A stretch of 64,000 nt of DNA from Brevibacillus choshinensis (lineage in GTDB: Bacteria > Bacillota > Bacilli > Brevibacillales > Brevibacillaceae). Below the pieces are notes generated by a model, which was not told where the DNA came from, made no database searches, and worked only from the letters and a program-made list of their open reading frames with translations. Of this stretch, positions 42,035 to 51,785 are shown piece by piece. The stretch spans positions 684,001 through 748,000 of the forward strand of contig NZ_CP069127.1 in the NCBI RefSeq assembly GCF_016811915.1. Direction: 5' to 3'. The translations under genes were made by a program, and so were the position numbers. Each line of letters starts with the position of its first letter. The first letter of the stretch is position 1.

Positions 42035-43561
42035 GTGGCCTATGTGTTGGGAATCGATATAGGCACCTATGAATCAAAAGGAGCGCTGGTAGATGAGACC
42101 GGGAAGCTCCTCGTAAGCAAGTCTGTGGCCCATCACCTGGAAATCCCGCAAAAAGGCTGGGCGGAGCACGATGCTGAGCAAACGTGGTGGCATGATTTTA
42201 CCCATCTGAGCAGGACCATCACGCAACAGGCCGTCAAACAGCATGGAATCAGACCGGAGGAGATCAAGGCAGTGGGAGTCAGCTCTATTGCCCCGGCGGT
42301 AGTACCGGTGGACTCTGCGGGGAAGCCGCTTCGCAAAGCCATCCTGTACGGAGTAGACACGCGTTCCCAAAAGCAGATCCTAAGGCTAAATGAGTCAGCG
42401 GGCGAGGAACAAATCTTTCGAGTGGCTGGGCAGACCTTGTCGGCTCAGTCGGCCGGACCGAAAATTCTCTGGATTCGTGAGGAGGAGCCGCTCGTTTATG
42501 AACGAACAGCCAAGTTTCTCTGCGGTTCGGGCTATCTCGTTTACAAGCTAACCGGCGAAATGATCATCGACCGCTATACAGCAGCGTCCTACTCACCACT
42601 CTTTGACATCCACGAGCTTCAGTGGAACCGTGAAATGGCGAGTGGCATCTGTGAAGTGGATCAATTACCTCGCCTCGTCTGGAGCCATGAAATTGTAGGG
42701 GAAGTAACGAATCAGGCATCTGCTCAAACTGGATTGGCTCCGGGTACAAAAGTAATCGCAGGGACAGCCGATGCACTGTCTGAGGCGATCAGCGTGGGAG
42801 CTGTGCACACGGGTGATCTGATGCTCATGTACGGCAGCTCTACGTTTTTCATCCTCGTCTCTCCCCATTTGCCGATCACCAAGACATTGTGGGCGAATTT
42901 GCATGCTACTCCTGGACGACATACGATTACGGGCGGGACGGCTACCGCAGGATCGCTCACCCGATGGTTCATTGATCATTGCTTGTCAATTTCGGGGCCA
43001 GCTAGAAGCATGAATGTCGATGAAGCGTACACGTACGCAACTAGACTGGCGGAGCAAAGCCCCCCAGGTGCAGGAGGACTACTTACGCTGCCTTACTTTA
43101 GCGGAGAGAGGACACCCATTCACCACGCTGCAGCGAAAGGCGTCTTTTTTGGACTGACGCTGCATCATACGCAATCAGATATGTACCGTTCGATACTGGA
43201 AGGCATCTCTTTTTCGATTCGCCATAACATGGACGAAATCAGAAGCATGCAGGTGCCCATTACTCGTGCGATCGCTGTCGGGGGAGGGGTAAAAAATCGT
43301 CTGTGGCTGCAATGCGTGAGCGACATCTGCCAAGTGACACAGGTCATTCCAGAAATCACGCTTGGAGCCGCTTATGGCAACGCCTTTCTATGTGCGCTGG
43401 GTCTCGGCTGGTACTCCGATCTCTCGGATATGGACCGATGGGTGCGGGTACAAGAGGAGATTACTCCCAGCCAGACGCATCGTGCTATTTACGAGCGCCA
43501 TTACGAGCTCTATCAACGGCTGTATAGACAAACGCGAGATTTGATGGATGAGCTAACCTAA
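42035..43561 (+). CDS. FGGY-family carbohydrate kinase
   Basis: The 508-residue protein has the two FGGY domains: LGIDIGTYESKGALVDETGK at the N-terminus, GVSSIAPAVVPVD, the catalytic-region motif VIAGTADALSEAISVGAV, and ITRAIAVGGGVKNRLWLQCV near the C-terminus. The family includes xylulose, ribulose, glycerol and erythritol kinases; this one is xylulokinase-like in layout but its sugar is unknown. GGGGAG precedes the GTG at 42035 by eight bases. It most likely phosphorylates the sugar imported by the ABC transporter at the end of the operon. Confidence 0.88.
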   Translation: MAYVLGIDIGTYESKGALVDETGKLLVSKSVAHHLEIPQKGWAEHDAEQTWWHDFTHLSRTITQQAVKQHGIRPEEIKAVGVSSIAPAVVPVDSAGKPLRKAILYGVDTRSQKQILRLNESAGEEQIFRVAGQTLSAQSAGPKILWIREEEPLVYERTAKFLCGSGYLVYKLTGEMIIDRYTAASYSPLFDIHELQWNREMASGICEVDQLPRLVWSHEIVGEVTNQASAQTGLAPGTKVIAGTADALSEAISVGAVHTGDLMLMYGSSTFFILVSPHLPITKTLWANLHATPGRHTITGGTATAGSLTRWFIDHCLSISGPARSMNVDEAYTYATRLAEQSPPGAGGLLTLPYFSGERTPIHHAAAKGVFFGLTLHHTQSDMYRSILEGISFSIRHNMDEIRSMQVPITRAIAVGGGVKNRLWLQCVSDICQVTQVIPEITLGAAYGNAFLCALGLGWYSDLSDMDRWVRVQEEITPSQTHRAIYERHYELYQRLYRQTRDLMDELT

Positions 43562-43583
43562 CCAAGCATCGGGGGAACGAAGC

Positions 43584-44684
43584 ATGATTCCAGATTATCA
43601 AAAATGGAAAGAAGTCCTTCGCGAATTGACGTCCTGCCTAGCTTTGTCCGGGTATGAGGATTCCGTCATCCGCTATGTAAAGGAGAAGCTGGCGGGCAAG
43701 GCAGAAGAGATCGGGGTTGATCCGCTGGGAAATGTCATTGCACGCATGAATTCGTCAAAGATGAAGGATCCGTACCGCGTCATGGTGTTCGCGCATATGG
43801 ACGAGTTGGGAATGATCGTGACGAAGATCGAAGAGGATGGCTTTTTACGAGTGGAACGGTTGGGCGGAATTCCAGAGAAAAGCTTGGCGGGCACCACCCT
43901 TTTAATCGAAGTGGATGGGAAACGGTGGCCTGGGATCGTCGGTACAAAATCCCATCACGTCACGAGGCAGGACGAGAAATATAAAGTGCTGCCGATCAAC
44001 GAGACATATGCCGATTTTGGCTTTCGGAGCAAGCGTGATGTCCTTGCGGCAGGAATATCTCCCGGCACTCCGGTAGGTTATGCCCGGCAGTTTTTTGACA
44101 ACGGTTCGATTGTTTTCAGCAATACACTCGATAACCGTGTAGGTTGTCTGGCCTTGCTGGAGCTGGCAGATCGTTTGCAGGCCACAGAGCTTCCATGTGA
44201 ATTGTACATCGTCTTTTCCGTCCAAGAAGAGTTCAATCTACGCGGGGTGCTTCCGGCAATCCGTAAAGTAAATCCGCATTTGGCAATCACACTTGATATT
44301 ACAATAGCGACGGATACCCCCGATCTGAAGGGTAGCGCAGATATCCGTTTGGGCGGCGGTCCCAGCATGGGCATGTACACTTTCCACGGGCGAGGAACGC
44401 TGGGAGGACTGATCCCCAACCCTAAGCTGGTGAGGCATGTGCAAAAAATAGCCAGAGAGCATGATATACCCTTGCAGCAAGCTGTCTTCATGGGGATATT
44501 GACGGATGCGTCTTTTAGTCAGCTGGAGAACGACGGCATCCCGATGATCGACCTCGGTTATCCGGCCAGGTACACGCATGCTCCAGTGGAGGCGGTCGAC
44601 TTGCATGATGTTGAGCAGCTTATTTGTCTACTGGAGAAATTGGTGCTCACGTGCGATCACCGGCTGGACCTGAGCCGCGGCTAA
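43584..44684 (+). CDS. M42-family metallopeptidase (FrvX/SgcX-like)
   Basis: The 366-residue protein is a di-metal aminopeptidase of family M42. Ligands are the HMDELGMIV motif, the D of NTLDNRVGCLALLEL, EE in VFSVQEEFNLRG and the D in AITLDITIATDTPD, plus a late His in RYTHAPVEAVDLHDVEQL. In sugar operons such proteins (FrvX, SgcX) are often called endoglucanases, though they may act as deblocking peptidases. It starts 22 bp after the kinase gene. Confidence 0.88.
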   Translation: MIPDYQKWKEVLRELTSCLALSGYEDSVIRYVKEKLAGKAEEIGVDPLGNVIARMNSSKMKDPYRVMVFAHMDELGMIVTKIEEDGFLRVERLGGIPEKSLAGTTLLIEVDGKRWPGIVGTKSHHVTRQDEKYKVLPINETYADFGFRSKRDVLAAGISPGTPVGYARQFFDNGSIVFSNTLDNRVGCLALLELADRLQATELPCELYIVFSVQEEFNLRGVLPAIRKVNPHLAITLDITIATDTPDLKGSADIRLGGGPSMGMYTFHGRGTLGGLIPNPKLVRHVQKIAREHDIPLQQAVFMGILTDASFSQLENDGIPMIDLGYPARYTHAPVEAVDLHDVEQLICLLEKLVLTCDHRLDLSRG

Positions 44685-44717
44685 CCAATTTACATAGCAG
44701 AGGAGTGGAATCAATCA

Positions 44718-45533
44718 ATGACTTGGTTGAAAGAAGTAATCGGTACGGAAAAAGCCATCATCGCCATGTGTCACTTGCTCCCATTGCCGGGGGATCCTTC
44801 TTTCCAAAAAGAAAAAGGGATGGAATACGTCGTGGAGATGGCACGAAAGGATTTGCATGCCCTGCAGGAAGGCGGAGTAGATGCGGTCATGTTCTCAAAC
44901 GAATTCAGCCTGCCGTATTTGACAGATGTAAAGACAGAAACGGTAGCGGCCATGGCGAGAATTATCGGAGAGCTCAAGAGCGATATCAAGATTCCTTTCG
45001 GGGTGAATGTGCTGTGGGATGCGAAAAAGTCGCTCGATTTGGCAGCGGCGACGGGAGCGCTCTTCGTGCGAGAGATCTTTACGGGTGTGTATGCAAGTGA
45101 CTTCGGGATCTGGAACACCAATGTAGGGGAAACGGTGCGGCATCAGTATCGGATCGGGGCAGAAGGGGTAAAGCTGCTTTTCAACATCGTTCCAGAAGCG
45201 GCAAAGTATTTGGCAGACCGGGATATTGAAAATGTCGCAAGGTCAACGGTTTTCAACAACCGCCCGGATGCCCTGTGCGTATCCGGACTGACGGCAGGGA
45301 CGGAGACAGATTCCCAAATCCTGAAGCGGGTGAAGGAAGCGGTGTCGGAAACGGTCGTTTTGGCGAATACGGGAGTCCGCATGCAAAATCTGGAGCAGCA
45401 GCTAGCCATCGCAGATGGGGCGGTCGTAGGAACGACGTTCAAATTAGACGGAAAATTCGAAAATCATGTAGACCAAGAGCGGGTACGTGCCTTCATGGAT
45501 AAGGTCAAAGCGTTTCGACAAGGTAGTGCATGA
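44718..45533 (+). CDS. BtpA/SgcQ-family protein
   Basis: The 271-residue protein is a TIM-barrel-like member of the BtpA family: AIIAMCHLLPLPGDPSF at the N-terminus, DAVMFSNEF, PFGVNVLWDAKKSLDLAAAT, FVREIFTGVYASDFG and DALCVSGLTAGTETD are the conserved segments. BtpA was first linked to photosystem I assembly, while SgcQ occurs in a sugar operon with a DeoR regulator and M42 protein as here. A nucleoside-processing or sugar-phosphate role is proposed for such members, not shown. It is fourth in the operon. Confidence 0.85.
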   Translation: MTWLKEVIGTEKAIIAMCHLLPLPGDPSFQKEKGMEYVVEMARKDLHALQEGGVDAVMFSNEFSLPYLTDVKTETVAAMARIIGELKSDIKIPFGVNVLWDAKKSLDLAAATGALFVREIFTGVYASDFGIWNTNVGETVRHQYRIGAEGVKLLFNIVPEAAKYLADRDIENVARSTVFNNRPDALCVSGLTAGTETDSQILKRVKEAVSETVVLANTGVRMQNLEQQLAIADGAVVGTTFKLDGKFENHVDQERVRAFMDKVKAFRQGSA

Positions 45534-45586
45534 CATGTGACAGTGTCATTTTCATTACACACAGTAGATAAGGGAGGTCGACGTTC

Positions 45587-46651
45587 ATGAACAGGGGCAA
45601 TAAGAGCATGACGCTCGTGAGCCTGATGCTGGCTGTCTTTCTGCTCTTCCTGACAGCATGCAGCGGAGGGGGAGGCGGGCAGAGCGGAGCGGGCACGCAA
45701 CCACAGGGTCAATCGGGCGGGGCGGAGGGCGGCAAAAAGTACAAGATTGCTACGGTAGTCAAATTGACGGGTGTCGCCTGGTTTGACCGGATGAATGAGG
45801 GTATCAAGAGATTCGGCGAGGAAACAGGCAACGAGACGTTCATGCAAGGGCCGCAAAAAGCAGATGCTGCACTGCAGGTCCAAATCATCGAGGATCTCAT
45901 CGCGCAAAAGGTGGACGCGATCACGGTCGTGCCCTTCTCGGCAGAAGCGTTGGAGCCGGTGCTGAAAAAGGCACGTGAAAAGGGCATCGTGGTAATCACG
46001 CACGAAGCAGATGGCTTTGAGAATACGGACTTTAACATCGAGGCGTTCGACAATCTGGATTACGGCGCGTTCTTGATGGACAGTTTGGCCAAGGCGATGG
46101 GGGAGCAAGGTGAATACATGACGACGGTGGGCAGCCTGACGACGAAATCGCACATGCAGTGGGAAGAGGGTGCTTACAAGCGCCAGCAGGAGAAATACCC
46201 GAACATGAAGGCCGTCGCCCGTAAGCTGGAGACCAATGACGATCAAAAGACGGCGAGTGAAAAGTTCCGTGAGACACTCAAAGCATACCCGAACCTGAAA
46301 GGCTTCCAGGGTGCATCCGGAAACGACGCTGCAGGTGCGGCTTTGGCAGTCGAGGAAATGGGCCTGCAAGGAAAGGTGAATGTCGTGGGCACGAGTGTAC
46401 CTTCTGTCAGCAAACAGTATTTGGAGAGCGGAGCCATGAGCATGATCGGGTTCTGGGATCCAGCTGATGCCGGGTATGTCATGAACAAGCTGGCAGTCAT
46501 GGTGCTGGACGGCAAAAAGGCAGACATCAAAGAAGGTGCGAATCTCGGAGTGAAAGGGTACGAAAGCATCAAAGTGGTAGGCGGCAAATACTTGTTTGGC
46601 AGCGCTTGGGTCGGTGTCGGCAAGGACAATATGAACGATTACAACTTCTAA
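45587..46651 (+). CDS. Sugar ABC transporter substrate-binding lipoprotein
   Basis: A lipoprotein signal (MLAVFLLFLTACSGG) anchors the 354-residue protein outside the membrane. The body is a periplasmic-binding-protein-I fold of the RbsB/LsrB/RhaS type: KIATVVKLTGVAWFDRMNEG, ALQVQIIEDLIAQKVDAITV, then VPFSAEALEPVLKKA and VVITHEADGFENTDFNIEAF. The ligand should be a sugar or related compound imported by the transporter that follows. A TGACAGTGTCA palindrome lies just upstream (45538-45548), so an internal promoter is possible. Confidence 0.9.
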   Translation: MNRGNKSMTLVSLMLAVFLLFLTACSGGGGGQSGAGTQPQGQSGGAEGGKKYKIATVVKLTGVAWFDRMNEGIKRFGEETGNETFMQGPQKADAALQVQIIEDLIAQKVDAITVVPFSAEALEPVLKKAREKGIVVITHEADGFENTDFNIEAFDNLDYGAFLMDSLAKAMGEQGEYMTTVGSLTTKSHMQWEEGAYKRQQEKYPNMKAVARKLETNDDQKTASEKFRETLKAYPNLKGFQGASGNDAAGAALAVEEMGLQGKVNVVGTSVPSVSKQYLESGAMSMIGFWDPADAGYVMNKLAVMVLDGKKADIKEGANLGVKGYESIKVVGGKYLFGSAWVGVGKDNMNDYNF

Positions 46652-46685
46652 TCCCGCATGTGCATAGAGAGGGTGAACCGCAATC

Positions 46686-48170
46686 ATGTCGCTCATACAA
46701 TTGTCAGGAATCAGCAAGTCATTTGCCGGTGTTCAGGCGCTGAAGGATGTCAGCCTGGAGCTCGACTATGGGGAGATCCACTGTCTGGCCGGAGAGAATG
46801 GTTGCGGGAAATCCACTCTGATCAAAGTCATGTCCGGTGTGCACGCACCGGACCATGGCGATATGCGGATTCATGGTCAGAAACGCAAGCTGCTCACTCC
46901 GATGGACGCGATTAACGAAGGGATTCAAGTCATTTATCAGGACTTTTCCATCTTTCCCAACCTGACCGTCGCGGAGAACATCGCGCTCAATAGCGAGCTG
47001 GCGCAAAACAGGAAGCTGGTGAATTGGCGCCGGATGAGGCAAATGGCCAAGCAGGCGCTGGAGAAAGTGAATGTCACGCTGGATCTGGACGCAAAGGTCG
47101 AGACGCTGTCCGTCGCCGACAAGCAGCTGATTGCCATTTCGCGGGCGCTGATGCACAAGGCCAAGCTGATCATCATGGATGAGCCGACGACAGCCTTGAC
47201 GCAAAAAGAGGTGAGGTCGCTGTTTTCCGTCATCAGCGGATTGAAAAAAGAAGGAATCACCATCCTGTTTGTCAGCCACAAGCTGGAGGAAGTCTTCGAG
47301 ATTTCCGAGAGAATCACGATTTTACGCAATGGTCAAAACGTTGTGTCCGAGCGGGTCCAGCAGCTGGATCAGGGCAAGCTCGTCTTCTACATGACGGGCA
47401 GGCAGATTGAAGAGAGCTACTACGAGATCAACGAGGAGAAGACAGTACCGATCCTGCAAACCGAGGATTTAGGGTTGCAGGGGTGCTTTGAACATATATC
47501 GCTGCAGATCCACGCAGGAGAGATCGTCGGGCTGACAGGTCTCTTGGGGTCGGGGCGCACGGAGCTGGCCGAGTCGCTCTTTGGGCTGCGGCCTGCGACG
47601 AGCGGCAAGGTTTACATGGATGGAACAGAGAGGCAGATTCGTTCGGTACAAGACGCGATCGAGCAGCGGATTGCCTACGTGCCGGAGGATCGACTGACCG
47701 AGGGCCTCTTTTTGGAGCAATCCATTGAGCGCAACATGGTGATCAGCGTCATCGATCGGCTGTCTCGTACCTGGCAGTTGATCGATCAGGCGAAAGTAAA
47801 AGCAACAGTCCGGGATTGGATCATGAGTCTGGGGATTGTCGCACACTCGCCCTCGCTGCCCGTCAAGACGCTGTCCGGCGGCAATCAGCAGCGTGTCGTT
47901 CTCGCCAAATGGCTGGCAACCAAGCCGCGCCTGCTCATTTTGAACGGTCCGACAGTCGGTGTCGATATCGGCTCAAAAGAAGACATTCACCAAGTGATAC
48001 GGGCTCTTGCCAAGGATGGCATGGGCGTGTTGATGATTTCCGATGACCTGCCCGAGCTTCGGCAAAACTGCAATCGCGTATTGGTGATGAAGAGAGGGAG
48101 ATTGGTTGGGGAAATCGCAGGCAAGTCGCTGACCCAAGAGGAGTGGACACGGCTGCAGGAAGCCACCTGA
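46686..48170 (+). CDS. Sugar ABC transporter ATPase with two ATP-binding domains (RbsA-like)
   Basis: The 494-residue protein has two ABC domains. The first has GENGCGKSTLIKVMSG, the unusual signature LSVADKQLIAISRALM and IIMDEPTTALTQKEV. The second has GLLGSGRTELAESLFG (a degenerate Walker A without the terminal GK[ST]), LSGGNQQRVVLAKWLATKPR and a Walker B reading LILNGPTVGVDIGS. In most relatives the second Walker B is DEPT; here NGPT lacks the acidic pair, so the second site is probably inactive, as often seen. It drives two separate permeases encoded next. Confidence 0.9.
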   Translation: MSLIQLSGISKSFAGVQALKDVSLELDYGEIHCLAGENGCGKSTLIKVMSGVHAPDHGDMRIHGQKRKLLTPMDAINEGIQVIYQDFSIFPNLTVAENIALNSELAQNRKLVNWRRMRQMAKQALEKVNVTLDLDAKVETLSVADKQLIAISRALMHKAKLIIMDEPTTALTQKEVRSLFSVISGLKKEGITILFVSHKLEEVFEISERITILRNGQNVVSERVQQLDQGKLVFYMTGRQIEESYYEINEEKTVPILQTEDLGLQGCFEHISLQIHAGEIVGLTGLLGSGRTELAESLFGLRPATSGKVYMDGTERQIRSVQDAIEQRIAYVPEDRLTEGLFLEQSIERNMVISVIDRLSRTWQLIDQAKVKATVRDWIMSLGIVAHSPSLPVKTLSGGNQQRVVLAKWLATKPRLLILNGPTVGVDIGSKEDIHQVIRALAKDGMGVLMISDDLPELRQNCNRVLVMKRGRLVGEIAGKSLTQEEWTRLQEAT

Positions 48171-48195
48171 GGATAGAGATGACAAAGGGAAAGAG

Positions 48196-49209
48196 GTGTA
48201 CACCCTGCCTATGAAAAAGATGGTGCAGACCAGTGAATTTTACGTGGCTGTCGTCGTCCTTGGGCTTTTTCTTGTGATCGGCAGCCAAAACAGTGCTTTT
48301 TTTACGGCCACGAATCTTTACGATCTCATCCGAAGCGGGATCGTTCCCGGAATATTTGTCATGTGCGCCATGCTCGTGATCATCTCGGGCGGCATTGATG
48401 TTTCGTTTCCAGCTGTCGCGACCTTCAGCATGTTTTGCGCCACCAAAATCCTTCACTCCATGCATTACGAGGGACCGGTCGTTACTGCGTTTTTCTTGTC
48501 AGGCTTGATTGGGCTCGGGCTGGGTCTGATCAACGCCGTATTCATTTCTTTGTTTCGGCTGCCCACCCTGATCGTGACATTGGGGACTTCTTCGATGTTC
48601 AGCGGATTTCTCCTGACGTTCGTCGGCAGCAGCCAAATCAATGATTTGCCGAGACCGTTTCTCACATTTTCCAAGGAGCAAGTGTTCAAGTTTACAGGTG
48701 AGGGAGGCATCACGGTCGGACTGCCTGCCGCTGTCCTCATCACGTTTGGGGTCGTCATCTCGGTCGCTTTGCTGCTTAGGTACACGATGCTCGGCAGAGG
48801 CATCTACGCATTGGGCGGCGATGCCGTGTCTGCGCAGCGAATCGGTTTTTCTCCCGTACGGATTCAGTTTTTCGTCTATAGCCTGGTCGGGTTCTTGGCG
48901 GGGATCGCAGGCATGATTCATACGACCATGATGCGCAATTCCAATCCAGTCGATCTGCTCGGCACAGAGCTGTTGATCATTGCCGCTGTCGTTCTGGGAG
49001 GAACACGGATTACAGGAGGTCATGGAACCGTGCTGGGGTCTCTCTTGGGGCTTGTCCTCGTCATCACGATCCAGAACAGCTTGATTCTGTTGGGAATCCC
49101 TTCTTATTGGCAGCGTTTTGTGATCGGTGCCTTGATCCTGATCGGAACGGGCGTGGCTGCGTATCAGGTGAAGAGATCGATCGCGAGGCGAAAATCAATC
49201 GTAACGTAA
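48196..49209 (+). CDS. Sugar ABC transporter permease (RbsC-like), first
   Basis: The 337-residue multi-pass protein belongs to the branched-chain/ribose permease family, with SGGIDVSFPAVATFSMFCAT, LPTLIVTLGTSSMFSGFLL and VLGGTRITGGHGTVLGSLLG as conserved segments. It forms a heterodimer channel with the next gene product. GTG at 48196 is preceded by AAAGGG; an in-frame ATG at 48211 is a possible alternative start. Confidence 0.9.
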   Translation: MYTLPMKKMVQTSEFYVAVVVLGLFLVIGSQNSAFFTATNLYDLIRSGIVPGIFVMCAMLVIISGGIDVSFPAVATFSMFCATKILHSMHYEGPVVTAFFLSGLIGLGLGLINAVFISLFRLPTLIVTLGTSSMFSGFLLTFVGSSQINDLPRPFLTFSKEQVFKFTGEGGITVGLPAAVLITFGVVISVALLLRYTMLGRGIYALGGDAVSAQRIGFSPVRIQFFVYSLVGFLAGIAGMIHTTMMRNSNPVDLLGTELLIIAAVVLGGTRITGGHGTVLGSLLGLVLVITIQNSLILLGIPSYWQRFVIGALILIGTGVAAYQVKRSIARRKSIVT

Positions 49210-49233
49210 CCACTTTTAGAGAGGAGGTCTGTT

Positions 49234-50280
49234 ATGACTAATCGGAATGGAAGCAATCCTGAGCCAATCACGCCCATTGACAGCTCGATCTTTTCCATGA
49301 AGCGTTATTTACCGCAGGACGCAGGCACGATCAGGATGTCTCTCATCATGCTCGTCGTGTTTGCCTTGATGGCGGGAATCAGCCCGGGCACGTTCCTGTC
49401 GCTGGACAGCTTTTCCTCGATGGCTTTTCAGTTTCCCGTGTTCGGCATCTTTGCGTTAGCCATGATGCTGACGATGATTTCGGGCGGCATCGACCTGTCC
49501 ATCGTGGGGATCGCCAATCTGACTTCCATCATCGCTGCGTCCGTCATGGTGCGTCTCGTACCTGCAGGAGCGACTGCTGGGGAAAGCCTTTTGTATATGT
49601 CGCTTGGTGTCATCGCTGCGCTCGTGGTGGGGATGGCCTGCGGGCTGCTCAATGGCTTTGCGGTGACGAAGATCGGAATTCCTCCCATTCTGGTTACCCT
49701 GGGAACGATGCAGCTATTCATGGGGCTCGCGATTATCCTGACCAAAGGACAAGCGATTGTCGGACTCCCGGATCTGTATACGGCCATAGGGAATGGCAGC
49801 TTGTGGATCATTCCCGTACCGCTCTTGATGTTTTGCCTGTGCATTGTGGGGACTTATATGCTGCTCGGCAAGCAGTCCTTTGGGATGAAGCTGCAAATGC
49901 TGGGTACCAATCCGACGGCATCCCTATACGCTGGTGTGAACAATACGGGCGTGCTGCTGGGGACATACGCCATCAGCGGGATTCTTGCAGCCATAGCTGG
50001 CCTCGTTATCGTGGCACAGACGAATTCAGCCAAGGCAGACTACGGGACCTCCTATATTTTGCAGGCGATTTTGGTAGCCGTGATGGGGGGAGTCGATCCC
50101 AAGGGTGGTTTCGGTAAAGTATCTGGAATCGTTATGGCGGTCCTTACGCTTCAATTTTTGTCGAGTGGCTTAAATGCGCTCCATGTTGGGAATTTCTTCA
50201 AGGATTTTATGTGGGGAATCGTTCTCTTGCTGGTCATGGTCATTAATGAAAGGAGCAATCGTAGAAAGTTCCGACACTGA
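49234..50280 (+). CDS. Sugar ABC transporter permease (RbsC-like), second
   Basis: The 348-residue paralogue of the preceding permease has ISGGIDLSIVGIANLTSIIA, IPPILVTLGTMQLFMGLAII and a C-terminal AVMGGVDPKGGFGKVSGIVM segment. It ends the eight-gene DeoR-controlled operon. GAGAGGAGG precedes the ATG. No clear terminator with a T-run is visible right after the stop; a short CCCTTTTTCC tract follows. Confidence 0.9.
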   Translation: MTNRNGSNPEPITPIDSSIFSMKRYLPQDAGTIRMSLIMLVVFALMAGISPGTFLSLDSFSSMAFQFPVFGIFALAMMLTMISGGIDLSIVGIANLTSIIAASVMVRLVPAGATAGESLLYMSLGVIAALVVGMACGLLNGFAVTKIGIPPILVTLGTMQLFMGLAIILTKGQAIVGLPDLYTAIGNGSLWIIPVPLLMFCLCIVGTYMLLGKQSFGMKLQMLGTNPTASLYAGVNNTGVLLGTYAISGILAAIAGLVIVAQTNSAKADYGTSYILQAILVAVMGGVDPKGGFGKVSGIVMAVLTLQFLSSGLNALHVGNFFKDFMWGIVLLLVMVINERSNRRKFRH

Positions 50281-50413
50281 GTCACCCTTTTTCCTGTTTC
50301 GCCCTCTTCGAAAGAATGTACGTTTGCCTACGTGACGCCTCCCCATGGGTTCATATACTGTAGGGTACCTTTTTGCTCGCTCGTAACCATCACGGATGAA
50401 GGAGAGGGTAGCC

Positions 50414-50788
50414 TTGGCAATGAGGCAAATGACGAGGGTGAGCCTGCCGTACCCGACGACATGGGAGATCCGGGCTCGGTTTGGGGGAAGACCGGTATCA
50501 CAAGGGACATTGTTCATCCAAAGCGTCTTAAACAACAACAGTTTGAGTGGCGCGGTGAATTTTCGGGGCAATTTCATTCCCATTCAGGGAGTCTGGAATG
50601 AAGCTGCCCGCCAAATCGCGTTTCACACCCAGTTTGCTTCTTACGTCGGCACGTTGCTGTATCAAGACGAACCTCTGCTGAATCTCCGCCACTACGTGCT
50701 GCGGGGACAGGTAGCAATGAAGCCTCCCTCCATACGTGCAGGGGAGACGGGGACTTGGCAAGCGGTCATTCATCTTCCGCTGCGCTAG
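50414..50788 (+). CDS. Hypothetical protein
   Basis: I do not recognise a family. The 124-residue product is beta-rich: [40 protein letters not shown] and [20 protein letters not shown] suggest a small sandwich or barrel. There is no signal peptide. A TTG at 50414 follows GGAGAGGG and is the probable start. It lies alone ahead of speD, 125 bp away. Confidence 0.55.
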   Translation: MAMRQMTRVSLPYPTTWEIRARFGGRPVSQGTLFIQSVLNNNSLSGAVNFRGNFIPIQGVWNEAARQIAFHTQFASYVGTLLYQDEPLLNLRHYVLRGQVAMKPPSIRAGETGTWQAVIHLPLR

Positions 50789-50912
50789 CCATGAAGGTCT
50801 TGTCCAGAAATGGATGGGACCTTTTTGTTTTTCTTTCTTTCTCATGAGGGATGAAAGCAGGCAATTGGGTAAATTATCAAAGAGAGTTCGCAGCGGGAAG
50901 GAGAAGACTAGC

Positions 50913-51722
50913 GTGAAACCGATGACAGAACGGCACGTCACCCTGCACGGCTTCAACAATCTGACCAAGTCTCTGAGCTTCAATATGTACGACATCTGCT
51001 ATACGAAAACGAAGGAAGAACGGGAAGCCTATCTCGAATACATCGACGAACAGTACAATGCCGACCGTCTGACCCACATCTTAAAAAACGTATCCGATAT
51101 CATTGGCGCCCATGTTTTGAATATCGCCAAGCAAGATTACGTCCCTCAAGGCGCCAGTGTCACCTTCCTCGTGTCGGAGGGGCCTGTGGTAGAAGTACCG
51201 ACTGAATCGTATGAGGAATCGCCGGGGCCTTTGCCGGATTCCGTCGTCATGCAGCTGGACAAGAGCCACATTACAGTTCACACGTATCCTGAATACCATC
51301 CGGATGAAGAAATCAGCACGTTTCGAGCGGATATAGATGTCTCCACCTGTGGGGAAATCTCTCCCCTGAAGGCGCTCAACTACCTGATTCACTCGTTTGA
51401 GACGGACACGATGACGATCGATTACCGGGTACGCGGCTTCACCCGTGATATCAATGGCGACAAGCTGTTTATCGACCATGACATCAGCTCGATCCAAAAT
51501 TACATCCCGGATGAAGTGATTGACCTGTACGACATGATTGATGTGAACGTTTATCAAGAAAACATTTTTCACACCAAATGCAAGCTGAAGCGGTTCGATC
51601 TCAATAATTACCTGTTTGGCTACACCAAGGACAAGCTGACGGCAGACGAGCAGAGGGAGATTACCGAGCGGCTGCACAACGAAATGGACGAAATTTATTA
51701 TGGGAAAAACATCATACGGTAG
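50913..51722 (+). CDS. speD: S-adenosylmethionine decarboxylase proenzyme, SpeD type
   Basis: The 269-residue proenzyme cleaves itself to make a pyruvoyl group and decarboxylates S-adenosylmethionine for spermidine synthesis. [20 protein letters not shown] at the N-terminus, [13 protein letters not shown] with the self-cleavage Ser118, and [20 protein letters not shown] match the long E. coli SpeD type throughout. Many Bacilli instead use the short SpeH type of about 125 residues. The start is GTG nine bases after AAGGAG. No spermidine synthase gene is next to it. Confidence 0.95.
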   Translation: MKPMTERHVTLHGFNNLTKSLSFNMYDICYTKTKEEREAYLEYIDEQYNADRLTHILKNVSDIIGAHVLNIAKQDYVPQGASVTFLVSEGPVVEVPTESYEESPGPLPDSVVMQLDKSHITVHTYPEYHPDEEISTFRADIDVSTCGEISPLKALNYLIHSFETDTMTIDYRVRGFTRDINGDKLFIDHDISSIQNYIPDEVIDLYDMIDVNVYQENIFHTKCKLKRFDLNNYLFGYTKDKLTADEQREITERLHNEMDEIYYGKNIIR

Positions 51723-51734
51723 CCTAGGGCAAGC

Positions 51735-51768
51735 AAAAAGGAGCGGAATGATTCCCGCTCCTTTCTTT
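51735..51768. terminator. Bidirectional terminator
   Basis: AAAAGGAGCGG pairs with CCGCTCCTTT, followed by a T-rich tract, between converging speD and ankyrin genes. Confidence 0.85.
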
Positions 51769-51785
51769 TATTACTCCTGCCGCTT

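Noticed and set aside
45538..45548. TGACAGTGTCA palindrome before the sugar-binding protein gene
   Set aside because: Eleven bases is short enough to occur by chance and no promoter elements are spaced around it.
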